Of a DNA stretch of 6,951 nucleotides, positions 1 through 6,951 are shown piece by piece. The position numbers were made by a program, and so were the translations under genes. The notes below the pieces were generated by a model. The model was not told the DNA's origin and did not search any database. It saw nothing but the letters and a program-made list of their open reading frames with translations. The stretch is from BRHc4a sp049323915 (GTDB lineage: Bacteria > Bacillota > Desulfotomaculia > Desulfotomaculales > Desulfocucumaceae), in NCBI GenBank assembly GCA_049323915.1, contig JBMOPC010000083.1, positions 1 through 6,951 of the forward strand, read 5' to 3'. Within the stretch, counting starts at the first letter, position 1. Every line of letters begins with the position of its first letter.

Positions 1-152
1 TCGGCCCAGAATTCATTGGGCTGCTCCACCGACTTGCGGTACATTTCATCCCGCTGCTCCCGGCTTTTTATCCGCGCTTTTTCGGAAAACTCTTGGGATG
101 GAGCAAAAACCCTGGTTTCGGTCATTAAGTTTTTTACACTGCCGACTGACAT
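1..152 (-). CDS. acs: Acetyl-CoA synthetase, Acs type (N-terminal 50 codons only)
   Basis: The first 50 codons plus two bases of a minus-strand gene that runs off the left edge. The start is ATG at 152-150, with a strong AGGAGGG ribosome binding site ending six bases upstream. The peptide begins MSVGSVKNLMTETRVF, and residues 41-50 read SVEQPNEFWA. The tyrosine, the acidic/proline stretch and the final FWA match the N-terminal cap domain (ACAS_N) of classical ~650-residue AMP-forming acetyl-CoA synthetases, which make acetyl-CoA from acetate, ATP and CoA. None of the catalytic motifs lie in the window, so substrate and integrity are inferred; propionyl-CoA synthetase is an alternative. It lies 210 bp downstream of the symporter gene on the same strand, so uptake and activation genes are adjacent. 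It differs in N-terminal type from the second synthetase at 2796-4502. Confidence 0.82.
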   Translation of the reverse strand, partial: MSVGSVKNLMTETRVFAPSQEFSEKARIKSREQRDEMYRKSVEQPNEFWA

Positions 153-362
153 TTTTCACCCTCCTCATCGGTTGAATACTGTTGAGACAATTACAGGCAG
201 TAATGACAATCCGGTCTTTCTCCACCATCTCGTGCAGGCTGGAATTAAAAAGAAGAAAGGAGGGCAACCTTTGGGCAATACCAGTTATACTATTGTTTCT
301 GCCTGAAGTGTATGATCCGGTAAGATGTCCCGCGGCGCCCTCCTCTTTGTGAGAGGTGCTGA
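153..362. other. Intergenic gap between symporter and acs
   Basis: This 210-bp gap holds no credible gene. Just after the symporter stop there is a five-base-pair hairpin (CCTCT 342-346 with AGAGG 352-356), but no T-run follows on the minus strand. A second weak dyad, AAAGG/CCTTT, is followed by a T-rich run (about 245-270) and could be a poor terminator. I see no well-spaced -35/-10 pair before acs. Read-through from the symporter operon into acs is therefore possible but not shown. Confidence 0.4.
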
Positions 363-1877
363 TCAGGCTGATGTGTGCACCTTGAGCAGCACCTCGTCCA
401 CTTCTTTGGGTGGGGGTGCGGTAAGGAGCGAAACCACAATATTGGTGATGAAATTAAGTGGCGCGGCAATCAGCGCGGAGCCCACCGCCGGGATGTAATA
501 CGCCCAGAACGGGTTTTTGCCCATGAACAGCGCGAGAACCGAGACAGTAAGACCCACCAGCATCCCTGCTATGGCGCCGTACTTGTTGGACCGGCCCCAC
601 CAGATGCCCAGCAAAATAGTAGGGAACATGGTACTGCCGGCGATAGCGAAGGCCATGGCCACCAGTTGGGCTATAAGGGCGGGGGGCTTGATGGCCACGA
701 TTATTACCAGCACTCCCAGAACCAGTGTTCCTATCCGGGCTACAAGCAGCTGCTGCTGTGCGGTGGCCTTGGGGTTGATGATGCGGAAGTAAATATCGTG
801 GGACACCGCCGCCGCAGCCGACATCAATAGCCCGGCCACAGTGCTGAAGGCGGCAGACACAGCCCCCGCAGCAAGGAATCCTATGAACCAGGTGGGGAGC
901 CCCGCCAGTTCTGAGGCGGCCAGAATAATCATATCGGCTACCTTTTGGCCTCCGGTGGGGTTGAGCAGTTTTCCGAAGGCGGCGTATGCCGGGGAGCTCC
1001 AGTACAGCAGTCCGATGAAAAACAGACCCCAGGCCACCGACATGCGGGCGCTCTTTTCATCCGGAGTGACATAAAACCTGGTAAGCACGTGTGGGAGTCC
1101 GCAGGTTCCCACCATGAGGGTGAATACAAGGGCGATCCACTGGTAGGCGTCCTTTATGGCCCAGGGTAGCGCGTATTTGGGGTCGGCTTCCATGGCTGTG
1201 TATACCGCAGCCCCATAACCTATTTGGGGCACCAGTGAAAAATAGCCCAGTTTGTGCGCTATGAAAAAGAGGGGGAACAGGAAAGTCACGATAAGTATTA
1301 TATACTGAATGACCTGGTTTTTCGTAACTCCCAGCATTCCCGAGATAAGTACGTAGGCCAGCACAACCACCGTCCCTATTATTACAGAGGTGGTGTAGTC
1401 CCAGCCGAATATCCAGGCGAAAATCATTCCTATGCCCTTGTACTGGCCGGTGCAGTACACAAAGGCGATGATGGCCGTAACGATGGCCGCCAGCGCCCGG
1501 GCGCCCTGGGAGTGGAACCGGTCCCCGACAAAGTCGGGGGCTGTATACTTGCCGAAGCGCCGAATCTGGGCGGCCATCAGAACCATCAGCAGAACGTATC
1601 CCCCGGTCCAGCCGATGACGTAGCCCAACCCGAAATATCCCTGCATGTATACCAGTCCGGCCATTCCCATGAAGCTGGCGGCGCTCATCCAGTTGCTGCC
1701 GATGGCCATGCCGTTTTGTATGGTGCTTATGGAGCGGCCTGCCACCCAGTAATCTTCGGTTTTCTTGACCATCGACTTCAGGCCCACCACTATAAAAATA
1801 GCCAGGACGGCGAACATTATCAGGGCGGGAATGGGTTTGAAACTATGCGTTACCACAAACCCTGTCAATTCTTCCAT
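363..1877 (-). CDS. actP: Sodium/acetate symporter (SSS family, ActP-like)
   Basis: A 504-residue polytopic membrane protein of the sodium:solute symporter family, predicted to import acetate or a related short-chain monocarboxylate with Na+. About 13 hydrophobic segments run the full length, the usual size for a family member. Family marks include SNWMSAASFMG at residues 61-71 (helix 1, sodium-site region), GTCGLPHVLTRFYVTPD at 257-273, which matches the GxxGLPHxxxRF signature of cation-acetate symporters, and AAFSTVAGLL at 342-351, where S345/T346 align with the paired Ser/Thr sodium ligands. The ATG start follows GAAAGGAGG with a good spacer. It sits 38 bp after the small-subunit gene, so the two are surely one operon, and acs follows. 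Acetate as substrate is supported by the neighbours; propionate, pyruvate or another monocarboxylate remains possible. Confidence 0.88.
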   Translation of the reverse strand: MEELTGFVVTHSFKPIPALIMFAVLAIFIVVGLKSMVKKTEDYWVAGRSISTIQNGMAIGSNWMSAASFMGMAGLVYMQGYFGLGYVIGWTGGYVLLMVLMAAQIRRFGKYTAPDFVGDRFHSQGARALAAIVTAIIAFVYCTGQYKGIGMIFAWIFGWDYTTSVIIGTVVVLAYVLISGMLGVTKNQVIQYIILIVTFLFPLFFIAHKLGYFSLVPQIGYGAAVYTAMEADPKYALPWAIKDAYQWIALVFTLMVGTCGLPHVLTRFYVTPDEKSARMSVAWGLFFIGLLYWSSPAYAAFGKLLNPTGGQKVADMIILAASELAGLPTWFIGFLAAGAVSAAFSTVAGLLMSAAAAVSHDIYFRIINPKATAQQQLLVARIGTLVLGVLVIIVAIKPPALIAQLVAMAFAIAGSTMFPTILLGIWWGRSNKYGAIAGMLVGLTVSVLALFMGKNPFWAYYIPAVGSALIAAPLNFITNIVVSLLTAPPPKEVDEVLLKVHTSA

Positions 1878-1915
1878 TATTGCGGCCTCCTTTCAAAAAT
1901 GACTTGGTGTATGTT

Positions 1916-2254
1916 TTACTTCCGGTGTTTTTCATAAATTTTCTCTATGTTTTTACTGAAAATAACGCAAAGGGCCACGAAGGCGGCGATGGAAAACTGC
2001 CCGGTGAACCAGTAATGAAAGGGGAAGCCAATAAACCTCGCCCGGGTTATAAAGCTTTCCCCCAGCGGACTCTCCTGGGCAGCCAGTATAAGGAACTGGA
2101 ATCCGAAGGTTATTAACGCCCAGGTGATAACTATGATGGAGATGAGGCGGACCTCAGCCCGCATACCCTCCGTTGCTGGTTTGAAAAAATTTATGAACTG
2201 GCGCACCCTGGGCTTTGGCAGGTTCTGGTTGGGGACCGGCGTGTTGGTATTCAT
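1916..2254 (-). CDS. Symporter small subunit, two-TM protein (DUF4212-like)
   Basis: A 112-residue membrane protein resembling the putative solute:sodium symporter small subunits. After a polar, proline-rich N terminus (1-30), one membrane segment spans about 36-58 and a second about 84-101. Between them lies GFPFHYWFTGQFSI (76-89), which resembles the GFPxxFWxxQxSI motif of DUF4212; the end is basic (KNIEKIYEKHRK). ATG at 2254-2252 is preceded by GAAAGGAG, six to eight bases away. It is the first gene of the symporter operon, 38 bp before the transporter. Partnership with the large subunit is inferred from this order, which is typical of the family; its biochemical role is not established. 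The main alternative is a DUF485 (YjcH-type) protein, the usual partner of E. coli ActP, but the GFP-W-Q-SI motif favours DUF4212. Confidence 0.75.
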   Translation of the reverse strand: MNTNTPVPNQNLPKPRVRQFINFFKPATEGMRAEVRLISIIVITWALITFGFQFLILAAQESPLGESFITRARFIGFPFHYWFTGQFSIAAFVALCVIFSKNIEKIYEKHRK

Positions 2255-2270
2255 GAGATATGCTCCTTTC

Positions 2271-2285
2271 GTGAAAACTTTTCAC
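2271..2285. promoter_or_regulatory. Perfect 15-bp palindrome next to the symporter ribosome binding site
   Basis: GTGAAAA-C-TTTTCAC is a perfect 7-1-7 palindrome ending 17 bp upstream of the small-subunit ATG and abutting its GAAAGGAG ribosome binding site. As DNA it could be an operator for the nearby IclR regulator, since such dimers bind short palindromes. As RNA it would fold into a small hairpin beside the ribosome binding site. It lacks the central CG expected of a CcpA cre site. The role is inferred. Confidence 0.45.
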
Positions 2286-2290
2286 TGGGT

Positions 2291-2320
2291 TGGGGGGACT
2301 GTGTCTGATATTTGCCCCCA
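2291..2320. repeat. Inverted repeat TGGGGG/CCCCCA in the symporter leader
   Basis: TGGGGG (2291-2296) and CCCCCA (2315-2320) form a six-base-pair GC-rich stem around an 18-nt loop, about 40 bp upstream of the small-subunit start. No T-run follows on the minus strand, so it is not an obvious terminator. It may be a leader hairpin, or chance pairing between G and C runs. Confidence 0.3.
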
Positions 2321-2378
2321 CTTGGCTGTGCCGACAGTAAATTTTTTTTGTGTGTGAGTCTCTGCCCATGAAACGATA

Positions 2379-2420
2379 GGTTTTAAATGCAAAACATGTA
2401 ATAAAATGGCATTTAAAACC
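2379..2420. repeat. Perfect 12-bp inverted repeat with 18-nt loop
   Basis: GGTTTTAAATGC (2379-2390) is exactly repeated in inverse at 2409-2420, around an 18-nt AT-rich loop. On the plus strand the stem is followed by GTGTTTTTATTT, which resembles an intrinsic terminator, yet no plus-strand gene lies upstream. On the minus strand, the direction of the symporter operon, no T-run follows, so there it would be a leader stem or an operator. A perfect 12-bp match this close is unlikely by chance in so short a gap. Confidence 0.6.
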
Positions 2421-2477
2421 GTGTTTTTATTTACCCTGTATCACCTTCTTTCTCTGATTTGTTTAAGTAGAACATTC

Positions 2478-2518
2478 AGCAGCCCCTAAATAATTTCGGC
2501 CAGTCGAAAGGAGCTGCT
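2478..2518. repeat. Stem-loop covering a ribosome binding site-like sequence
   Basis: AGCAGCCCC (2478-2486) pairs with GGAGCTGCT (2510-2518) with a single mismatch. Inside it TTTCG (2494-2498) pairs with CGAAA (2505-2509), leaving a 7-nt bulge (TAAATAA) on one side and a 6-nt loop. On the plus strand the stem covers a GAAAGGAG ribosome binding site directly before the ATG at 2519. On the minus strand it would lie in the symporter leader if the promoter at 2643-2671 is used. Its function is unknown. Confidence 0.4.
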
Positions 2519-2671
2519 ATGTCATGCAAAAGATGGAGTTTTTCAGGTGCTCTGACGAGTTGTAGAATTGAGTATGTGTGGAGTGTTGGTGAATGGTGTT
2601 TTGTGTTAAAAAACGCGGTTTCATTAATGCAGCTTAATGTTATTTATACAGTATATTTTTTTGAATGTTAA
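2519..2671 (+). CDS. Possible 50-residue small protein (doubtful)
   Basis: An ATG with a strong GAAAGGAG ribosome binding site five bases upstream opens a 50-codon frame ending in TAA. The peptide starts MSCKRWSFSGALTSC, has four cysteines (3, 15, 27, 50) and three tryptophans, and turns hydrophobic near its end (VIYTVYFF). I recognise no family. Against it being real: the ribosome binding site lies inside a stem, no good plus-strand promoter is visible, the DNA is AT-rich in intergenic style, and the stop codon overlaps the -35 box of a better-supported minus-strand promoter. It could be a chance frame or a short antisense-encoded peptide. Confidence 0.2.
   Translation: MSCKRWSFSGALTSCRIEYVWSVGEWCFVLKNAVSLMQLNVIYTVYFFEC
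2643..2671 (-). promoter_or_regulatory. Sigma-A-like promoter for the symporter operon
   Basis: On the minus strand TTAACA (2671-2666, five of six to TTGACA) is followed after exactly 17 bp by TATAAA (2648-2643, five of six to TATAAT). It lies just past the acsA terminator and points to the small-subunit gene. The transcript would start near 2636, giving a leader of about 380 nt. No better match was seen closer to the gene, but AT-rich DNA yields false positives. Confidence 0.5.
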
Positions 2672-2738
2672 GAAAATTTAGTTAAATGGACATAAATGAG
2701 ACCTGTTTGGCACTACGATGGGGTTAAATGGTTGAGAT

Positions 2739-2766
2739 AAAAAAAGATGGGCTTTGCCCATCTTTT
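2739..2766 (-). terminator. Intrinsic terminator of acsA
   Basis: On the minus strand AAAAGATGGGC, a three-base loop and GCCCATCTTTT form a perfect 11-bp stem running straight into a run of seven T residues. It begins about 30 bp after the acsA stop codon. This is a textbook Rho-independent terminator and separates acsA from the symporter operon. Confidence 0.92.
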
Positions 2767-2795
2767 GGCGATTACAAATCTAATAGATTCCGAGA

Positions 2796-4502
<1,707 letters not shown>

Positions 4503-4543
4503 CCGGATTCACCTCCTTCATACAATGGTATTTTTTATAATAA

Positions 4544-4555
4544 TTCAGCACTGAA
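4544..4555. promoter_or_regulatory. Small inverted repeat between iclR and acsA
   Basis: TTCAG-CA-CTGAA is a 5-2-5 inverted repeat immediately after the iclR stop codon, within the 53-bp gap before acsA. The rest of the gap is AT-rich (ATTATTATAAAAAATACC on the minus strand) and could hold a -10 box, but no matching -35 is clear. Co-transcription of acsA with iclR is equally plausible. Operator function is only a suggestion. Confidence 0.25.
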
Positions 4556-5350
4556 CTATTTGCCGTTGTGGTCTTCGACTTCATTATAATAGCCCAAATG
4601 CATGGAAATTGATGTGCAGGTTTCCTTCAAAACCGTTACCAGGCGGTAGATTCTTTCCAGGGTAAGCCTTGAGCTGGGCCCGGTAATGCTCAGGGCGGCA
4701 ATGGCCTGGCCTTTGTGATTGAATACCGGGGCTGCTATGGCCCGCACTCCTTCCACCATTTCCTCCGCATTGATGGCAAATCCCTGTGTTCTGACTTTAT
4801 CCATATGGGAAACAAACTGGTTTGTCTCAGTGATTGTGTTTATGGTGTACTGGCGCATTCCCCGGCTTTTAAGAATTTCAACAGTTCTTTCAGCCGGCTG
4901 GTGGGCAAGCAGCACCTTTCCCTCAGCCGTACAGTGCACATGGCCCCTGAGTCCCAGGTTGACGGTTATTGCCTCCGGAGAGTGGTCCCGTTCCAAAATG
5001 AGAACCTCGCCCCCGTCGAGCACCGCCAACTGGACGGTTTCTCTGGAGATTTCAACCAGTTCCTTCATGTATGGAATGGCAACTTTGCGGAAGTCCAGGC
5101 TGTTGAGGGCTTCCAGGCCCAGAAGCATTATCTTGGCGCCAAGTTTGTACCGGTCGGTACTGGGGTCCTTTTCGGCGAAACCGTATGCCTGAAGTGTGGA
5201 GACCAGCCTGTGCACGGTGCTTTTATGCAGTCCCAGCAACTGTCCCAGCTCGGTACACCCGTAACCCTGCTGCCTGCGACCAAGTGCCTCCAGTATTGAC
5301 AGTGCCCTCTCGACTGAATGTACGGGATTTTCCGGGGAATGCTCGGCCAT
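4556..5350 (-). CDS. IclR-family transcriptional regulator
   Basis: A 264-residue regulator, the normal length for the family. Residues 11-71 form the winged helix-turn-helix domain, with VERALSILEAL (13-23) and the recognition region LGQLLGLHKSTVHRLVSTL (35-53). The wing ends in YKLG (68-71). Residues about 85-253 are the effector-binding domain, marked by HCTAEGKVLLA (139-149) and GFAINAEEMVEGVRAIAAPV (190-209), both classic IclR features. ATG at 5350-5348 follows AAAGGAGG by nine bases. It is the first gene of the minus-strand block, 53 bp before acsA, which suggests that it controls acetate activation and perhaps the symporter operon, probably in response to a small organic acid or acyl-CoA metabolite. 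Whether it activates or represses cannot be told, and the ligand is inferred only from neighbours. Confidence 0.93.
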   Translation of the reverse strand: MAEHSPENPVHSVERALSILEALGRRQQGYGCTELGQLLGLHKSTVHRLVSTLQAYGFAEKDPSTDRYKLGAKIMLLGLEALNSLDFRKVAIPYMKELVEISRETVQLAVLDGGEVLILERDHSPEAITVNLGLRGHVHCTAEGKVLLAHQPAERTVEILKSRGMRQYTINTITETNQFVSHMDKVRTQGFAINAEEMVEGVRAIAAPVFNHKGQAIAALSITGPSSRLTLERIYRLVTVLKETCTSISMHLGYYNEVEDHNGK

Positions 5351-5415
5351 GTGCTTAAGCCTCCTTTGCAGTAGGCTGGGAGTGAAAATTATGAATACTG
5401 TATAAATATATAATT

Positions 5416-5444
5416 AATATAACTCTTTTATGGGACTAAGGCAA
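5416..5444 (-). promoter_or_regulatory. Sigma-A-like promoter for iclR
   Basis: On the minus strand TTGCCT (5444-5439) is separated by 17 bp from TATATT (5421-5416). Transcription would begin near 5409, giving a leader of about 58 nt to the iclR ATG. The surrounding DNA is strongly AT-rich, so other -10 boxes close by are possible. Confidence 0.42.
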
Positions 5445-5465
5445 AGATTCTTTTCCCAAATGCCG

Positions 5466-5506
5466 GTTTCAAAAGTCGAAACGTTGTTTCATAACGGTTG
5501 AACCGG
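5466..5506. promoter_or_regulatory. Cluster of TGAAAC/GTTTC half-sites, candidate IclR operator
   Basis: In the divergent iclR/DUF421 region the half-site GTTTCA occurs at 5466-5471 and 5486-5491, exactly 20 bp apart. An inverted GAAAC lies between them (5478-5482), making the dyad GAAAC-GTT-GTTTC (5478-5490). A further 11-bp palindrome, CGGTT-G-AACCG, follows at 5495-5505. The cluster lies upstream of the candidate iclR promoter and about 100 bp before the DUF421 start. Repeated, helically phased half-sites suggest a multi-dimer operator, with the adjacent IclR protein as the natural candidate. Confidence 0.45.
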
Positions 5507-5588
5507 TATGGCAAAATATTACTCTGTATCGGCCGGCGCAGGGGGTGAAGAATAATAAAGTACAGACATTGCACAGGGGGAATGAGCG

Positions 5589-6278
5589 GTGGAGCTGACT
5601 GAACTGGTTTACCGCACCATATTTGTGTATTTTGTGGTTCTCATAGTGATAAGGATGATGGGAAAAAGGGAAATCGGGCAGCTATCCCCCTTTGATTTCG
5701 TGGTGGCGATAATAATTGCCGAGATTGCCGCCATGCCCATGCAATCGCCGTCTTTTCCAATATGGCACTCCATTGTCCCGATGCTGGTGGTGGCTTTTCT
5801 CGAAATAGGACTGAGCTTCGCCGCTCTGCACAGCAGGGGGCTTAGGATGTTTCTGGACGGCAGGCCCCAGGTTGTTATAAATGATGGGGTAATTCTAAAA
5901 GAAGAGCTGAGAAGGGCAAGGTACAATCTCGACGACCTAATGTCCCAGCTGAGAGAAAGGGGATATCCCAGGCCCGATGACGTGGAGGTGGCGGTTCTTG
6001 AGACCTCCGGCAGGCTGAGCGTGGTTCCCAAATCAGGAAAAAGGCCGGTTACGCCGGAAGACCTGGGGCTGGCCACGGGCTATGAGGGTTTGCCGGCAGT
6101 GGTGATAATGGACGGGGAGATTTGCCGCGAGCACATTCACCGGTATGGATACGATGTTGACCGGCTGCTGGAAAGTCTTAAGGACAAGGGAATAGAGCCG
6201 GGAAAAGTCTTTCTGGCCACCCTGGAAAAAGACGGAAATATTTTAATAAACGAGGCCGGCAACAGCCGTATGAAATGA
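5589..6278 (+). CDS. DUF421 (YetF-like) membrane protein
   Basis: A 229-residue protein of the DUF421/YetF family. Three membrane segments lie at about 6-22, 33-49 and 60-80. The family signature RMMGKREIGQLSPFDFVV (22-39), followed by IAEIAAMP (43-50), joins the first two. A cytosolic alpha/beta domain follows (about 88-220) with LRERGYPRPDDVEVAVLE (121-138) and GRLSVVPKSG (141-150), also typical. The molecular role of the family is not settled; some Bacillota members are tied to spores. The start is GTG at 5589, with AGGGGG eight bases upstream; the ATG at 5582 opens only a six-codon frame and is rejected. It is divergent from iclR and 79 bp upstream of comEA in the same direction, with no terminator visible between them, so the two may be co-transcribed. 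Confidence 0.9.
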   Translation: MELTELVYRTIFVYFVVLIVIRMMGKREIGQLSPFDFVVAIIIAEIAAMPMQSPSFPIWHSIVPMLVVAFLEIGLSFAALHSRGLRMFLDGRPQVVINDGVILKEELRRARYNLDDLMSQLRERGYPRPDDVEVAVLETSGRLSVVPKSGKRPVTPEDLGLATGYEGLPAVVIMDGEICREHIHRYGYDVDRLLESLKDKGIEPGKVFLATLEKDGNILINEAGNSRMK

Positions 6279-6357
6279 TGATTTACGACCAAAAAAGAGG
6301 AATCAGGCGGTTATTGGTAGAATTTACAGGCAAGTCCTTTTAAGCGGGTGGTTCCAT

Positions 6358-6951
6358 TTGTTCGAGGTGGACAGGAAGCAGCAGCTGGTTTTGATTGTTA
6401 TCGCTTCTGTGATTCTTTTTACCGCAGGATATAAGGTTGCCGGCTGGTACGGCGCAAAGGAAGGCAGTCCCGGAGGAGAGGCTATGGTTCCGTCGGTGGT
6501 CTATGAGGCCGGCCGGGAAATAGTGGTGCATGTTTCAGGGGCAGTGGAAAAACCGGGTGTTTACAGGTTTGCCAGGGAAGCCAGGGTGTCGGACGCCCTG
6601 GAAAAGGCTGTGCCCCTTCCCGGGGCCGATGTTCAGGGGCTTAACCTGGCCGCGCCCCTTAAGGACGGGCAAAAAATTGTGGTCCCGGAGAAGCCGGTGG
6701 CGGTTCCGGAAAAGCAGGACGGCTCCCGGGATGCGGCACCCGTCCCGCAGTCTCCGGCAGCGGCGGTTAAGCCCTCCGGCAAGCCTGCCAGGGTAAACAT
6801 AAACCGTGCCGGGGCGGAGGAGCTTGAAACCCTTCCCGGTGTGGGGCCGGCCCTGGCCCAGAGGATCATAAGGCACAGGGAGTCCAGGGGCCTGTTTACA
6901 TCGGAGGAAGATATCAAGAATGTTGCCGGCATCGGGGAAAAGCTGTACGAA
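6358..6951 (+). CDS. comEA: Competence protein ComEA (3' end cut by window)
   Basis: The first 198 codons of a ComEA-type DNA receptor, which binds double-stranded DNA outside the membrane and hands it to the uptake channel. A membrane anchor lies at about 10-30, an SLBB domain at 54-110 (IVVHVSGAVEKPGVYRFA at 55-72), a Pro/Ala/Lys-rich linker at 111-143, and a double helix-hairpin-helix DNA-binding domain from 145, beginning VNINRAGAEELETLPGVGP. The second hairpin, VAGIGEKLYE (189-198), is cut by the window edge, so probably only about ten residues are missing. No ATG is available at the right place. TTG at 6358 with GGGTGG six bases upstream gives the expected MFEVDRKQQL start; GTG at 6367 is an alternative. 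The frame is open back to 6274, so an upstream non-ATG start cannot be excluded. comEC would be expected further on. Confidence 0.92.
   Translation, partial: MFEVDRKQQLVLIVIASVILFTAGYKVAGWYGAKEGSPGGEAMVPSVVYEAGREIVVHVSGAVEKPGVYRFAREARVSDALEKAVPLPGADVQGLNLAAPLKDGQKIVVPEKPVAVPEKQDGSRDAAPVPQSPAAAVKPSGKPARVNINRAGAEELETLPGVGPALAQRIIRHRESRGLFTSEEDIKNVAGIGEKLYE

Larger units (their letters stand above)
2255..2795. other. AT-rich, dyad-rich intergenic region before the symporter operon
   Basis: This 541-bp stretch separates the acsA stop from the small-subunit start and is visibly richer in A and T than the flanking genes. Going down the minus strand it holds the acsA terminator (2739-2766), a strong-looking promoter (2643-2671), a 9-bp near-perfect stem plus inner stem (2478-2518), a perfect 12-bp inverted repeat (2379-2420), a TGGGGG/CCCCCA dyad (2291-2320) and a 15-bp palindrome (2271-2285). 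If the promoter is used, the symporter mRNA has a leader of roughly 380 nt. I recognise no known riboswitch. A 50-codon plus-strand ORF (2519-2671) is listed separately with low confidence. Confidence 0.55.

Noticed and set aside
16..306. Plus-strand 96-residue frame over the acs start
   Set aside because: It is antisense to the recognisable acs N terminus and its ribosome binding site, has no recognisable domain and a low-complexity feel, and has no supporting start site.
1254..1937. Plus-strand 227-residue frame inside the symporter gene
   Set aside because: It lies opposite a clearly functional symporter. Its peptide is rich in Gly, His and Tyr with no domain, as expected of an antisense shadow of a membrane-protein gene.
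2271..2285. CcpA cre site
   Set aside because: The palindrome has an odd length and a single central base, lacking the central CG of the cre consensus.
2379..2518. Ends of an IS200/IS605-like or other small mobile element
   Set aside because: Two stem-loops are present, but there is no transposase remnant, no target duplication and no second copy in the window.
2708..2725. Sigma-54 promoter starting TTGGCAC
   Set aside because: The TGGCAC half is present, but the TTGC element at the required spacing is absent and the plus-strand direction leads to no gene.
4715..5299. Plus-strand 194- and 157-residue frames over the IclR gene
   Set aside because: Both are antisense to a full-length IclR regulator and carry no family motif.
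6535..6932. Minus-strand frames of 113 and 99 residues over comEA
   Set aside because: They are opposite the SLBB and helix-hairpin-helix coding sequence and are explained by GC-rich codon usage there.

Overview
The window reads as a piece of a Bacillota (Gram-positive, low-to-mid GC) chromosome. Ribosome binding sites are strong AAGGAGG-type sequences, GTG and TTG starts are used, and a ComEA-type competence protein and a YetF-like DUF421 protein are present. Base composition is mixed, with GC-rich coding regions and AT-rich intergenic DNA. It suggests a Desulfotomaculum/Pelotomaculum-like clostridial lineage, but that is an impression from gene content and style. The species cannot be fixed from this sequence.

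About three quarters of the window (positions 1 to 5350) is a minus-strand block devoted to acetate (or another short-chain acid). In transcription order it runs: an IclR-family regulator (5350-4556); an AcsA-type acetyl-CoA synthetase (4502-2796) closed by a clear intrinsic terminator (2766-2739); a 541-bp AT-rich gap with a good sigma-A-like promoter and several dyads; a two-TM symporter small subunit (2254-1916); an ActP-like sodium/acetate symporter (1877-363); and the first 50 codons of a second, classical Acs-type acetyl-CoA synthetase (152-1) that leaves the window. The likely logic is uptake of acetate with sodium, activation to acetyl-CoA by two different AMP-forming synthetases, and control by the IclR protein.

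A 238-bp divergent intergenic region (5351-5588) separates this block from a plus-strand pair: a DUF421 membrane protein (5589-6278), then comEA (6358 onward, cut by the window end a few residues short of its expected C terminus). The pair looks functionally unrelated to the acetate block. The divergent region carries a candidate iclR promoter and a cluster of TGAAAC/GTTTC half-sites that could be an IclR operator.

No RNA genes, insertion sequences or CRISPR arrays were seen. The points most worth a second look are a Gly-to-Ser change at a normally conserved active-site position of the AcsA-type synthetase, the dyad-rich region before the symporter operon (possible long structured leader), and the candidate operators. 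I did not find a clearly new biological system.
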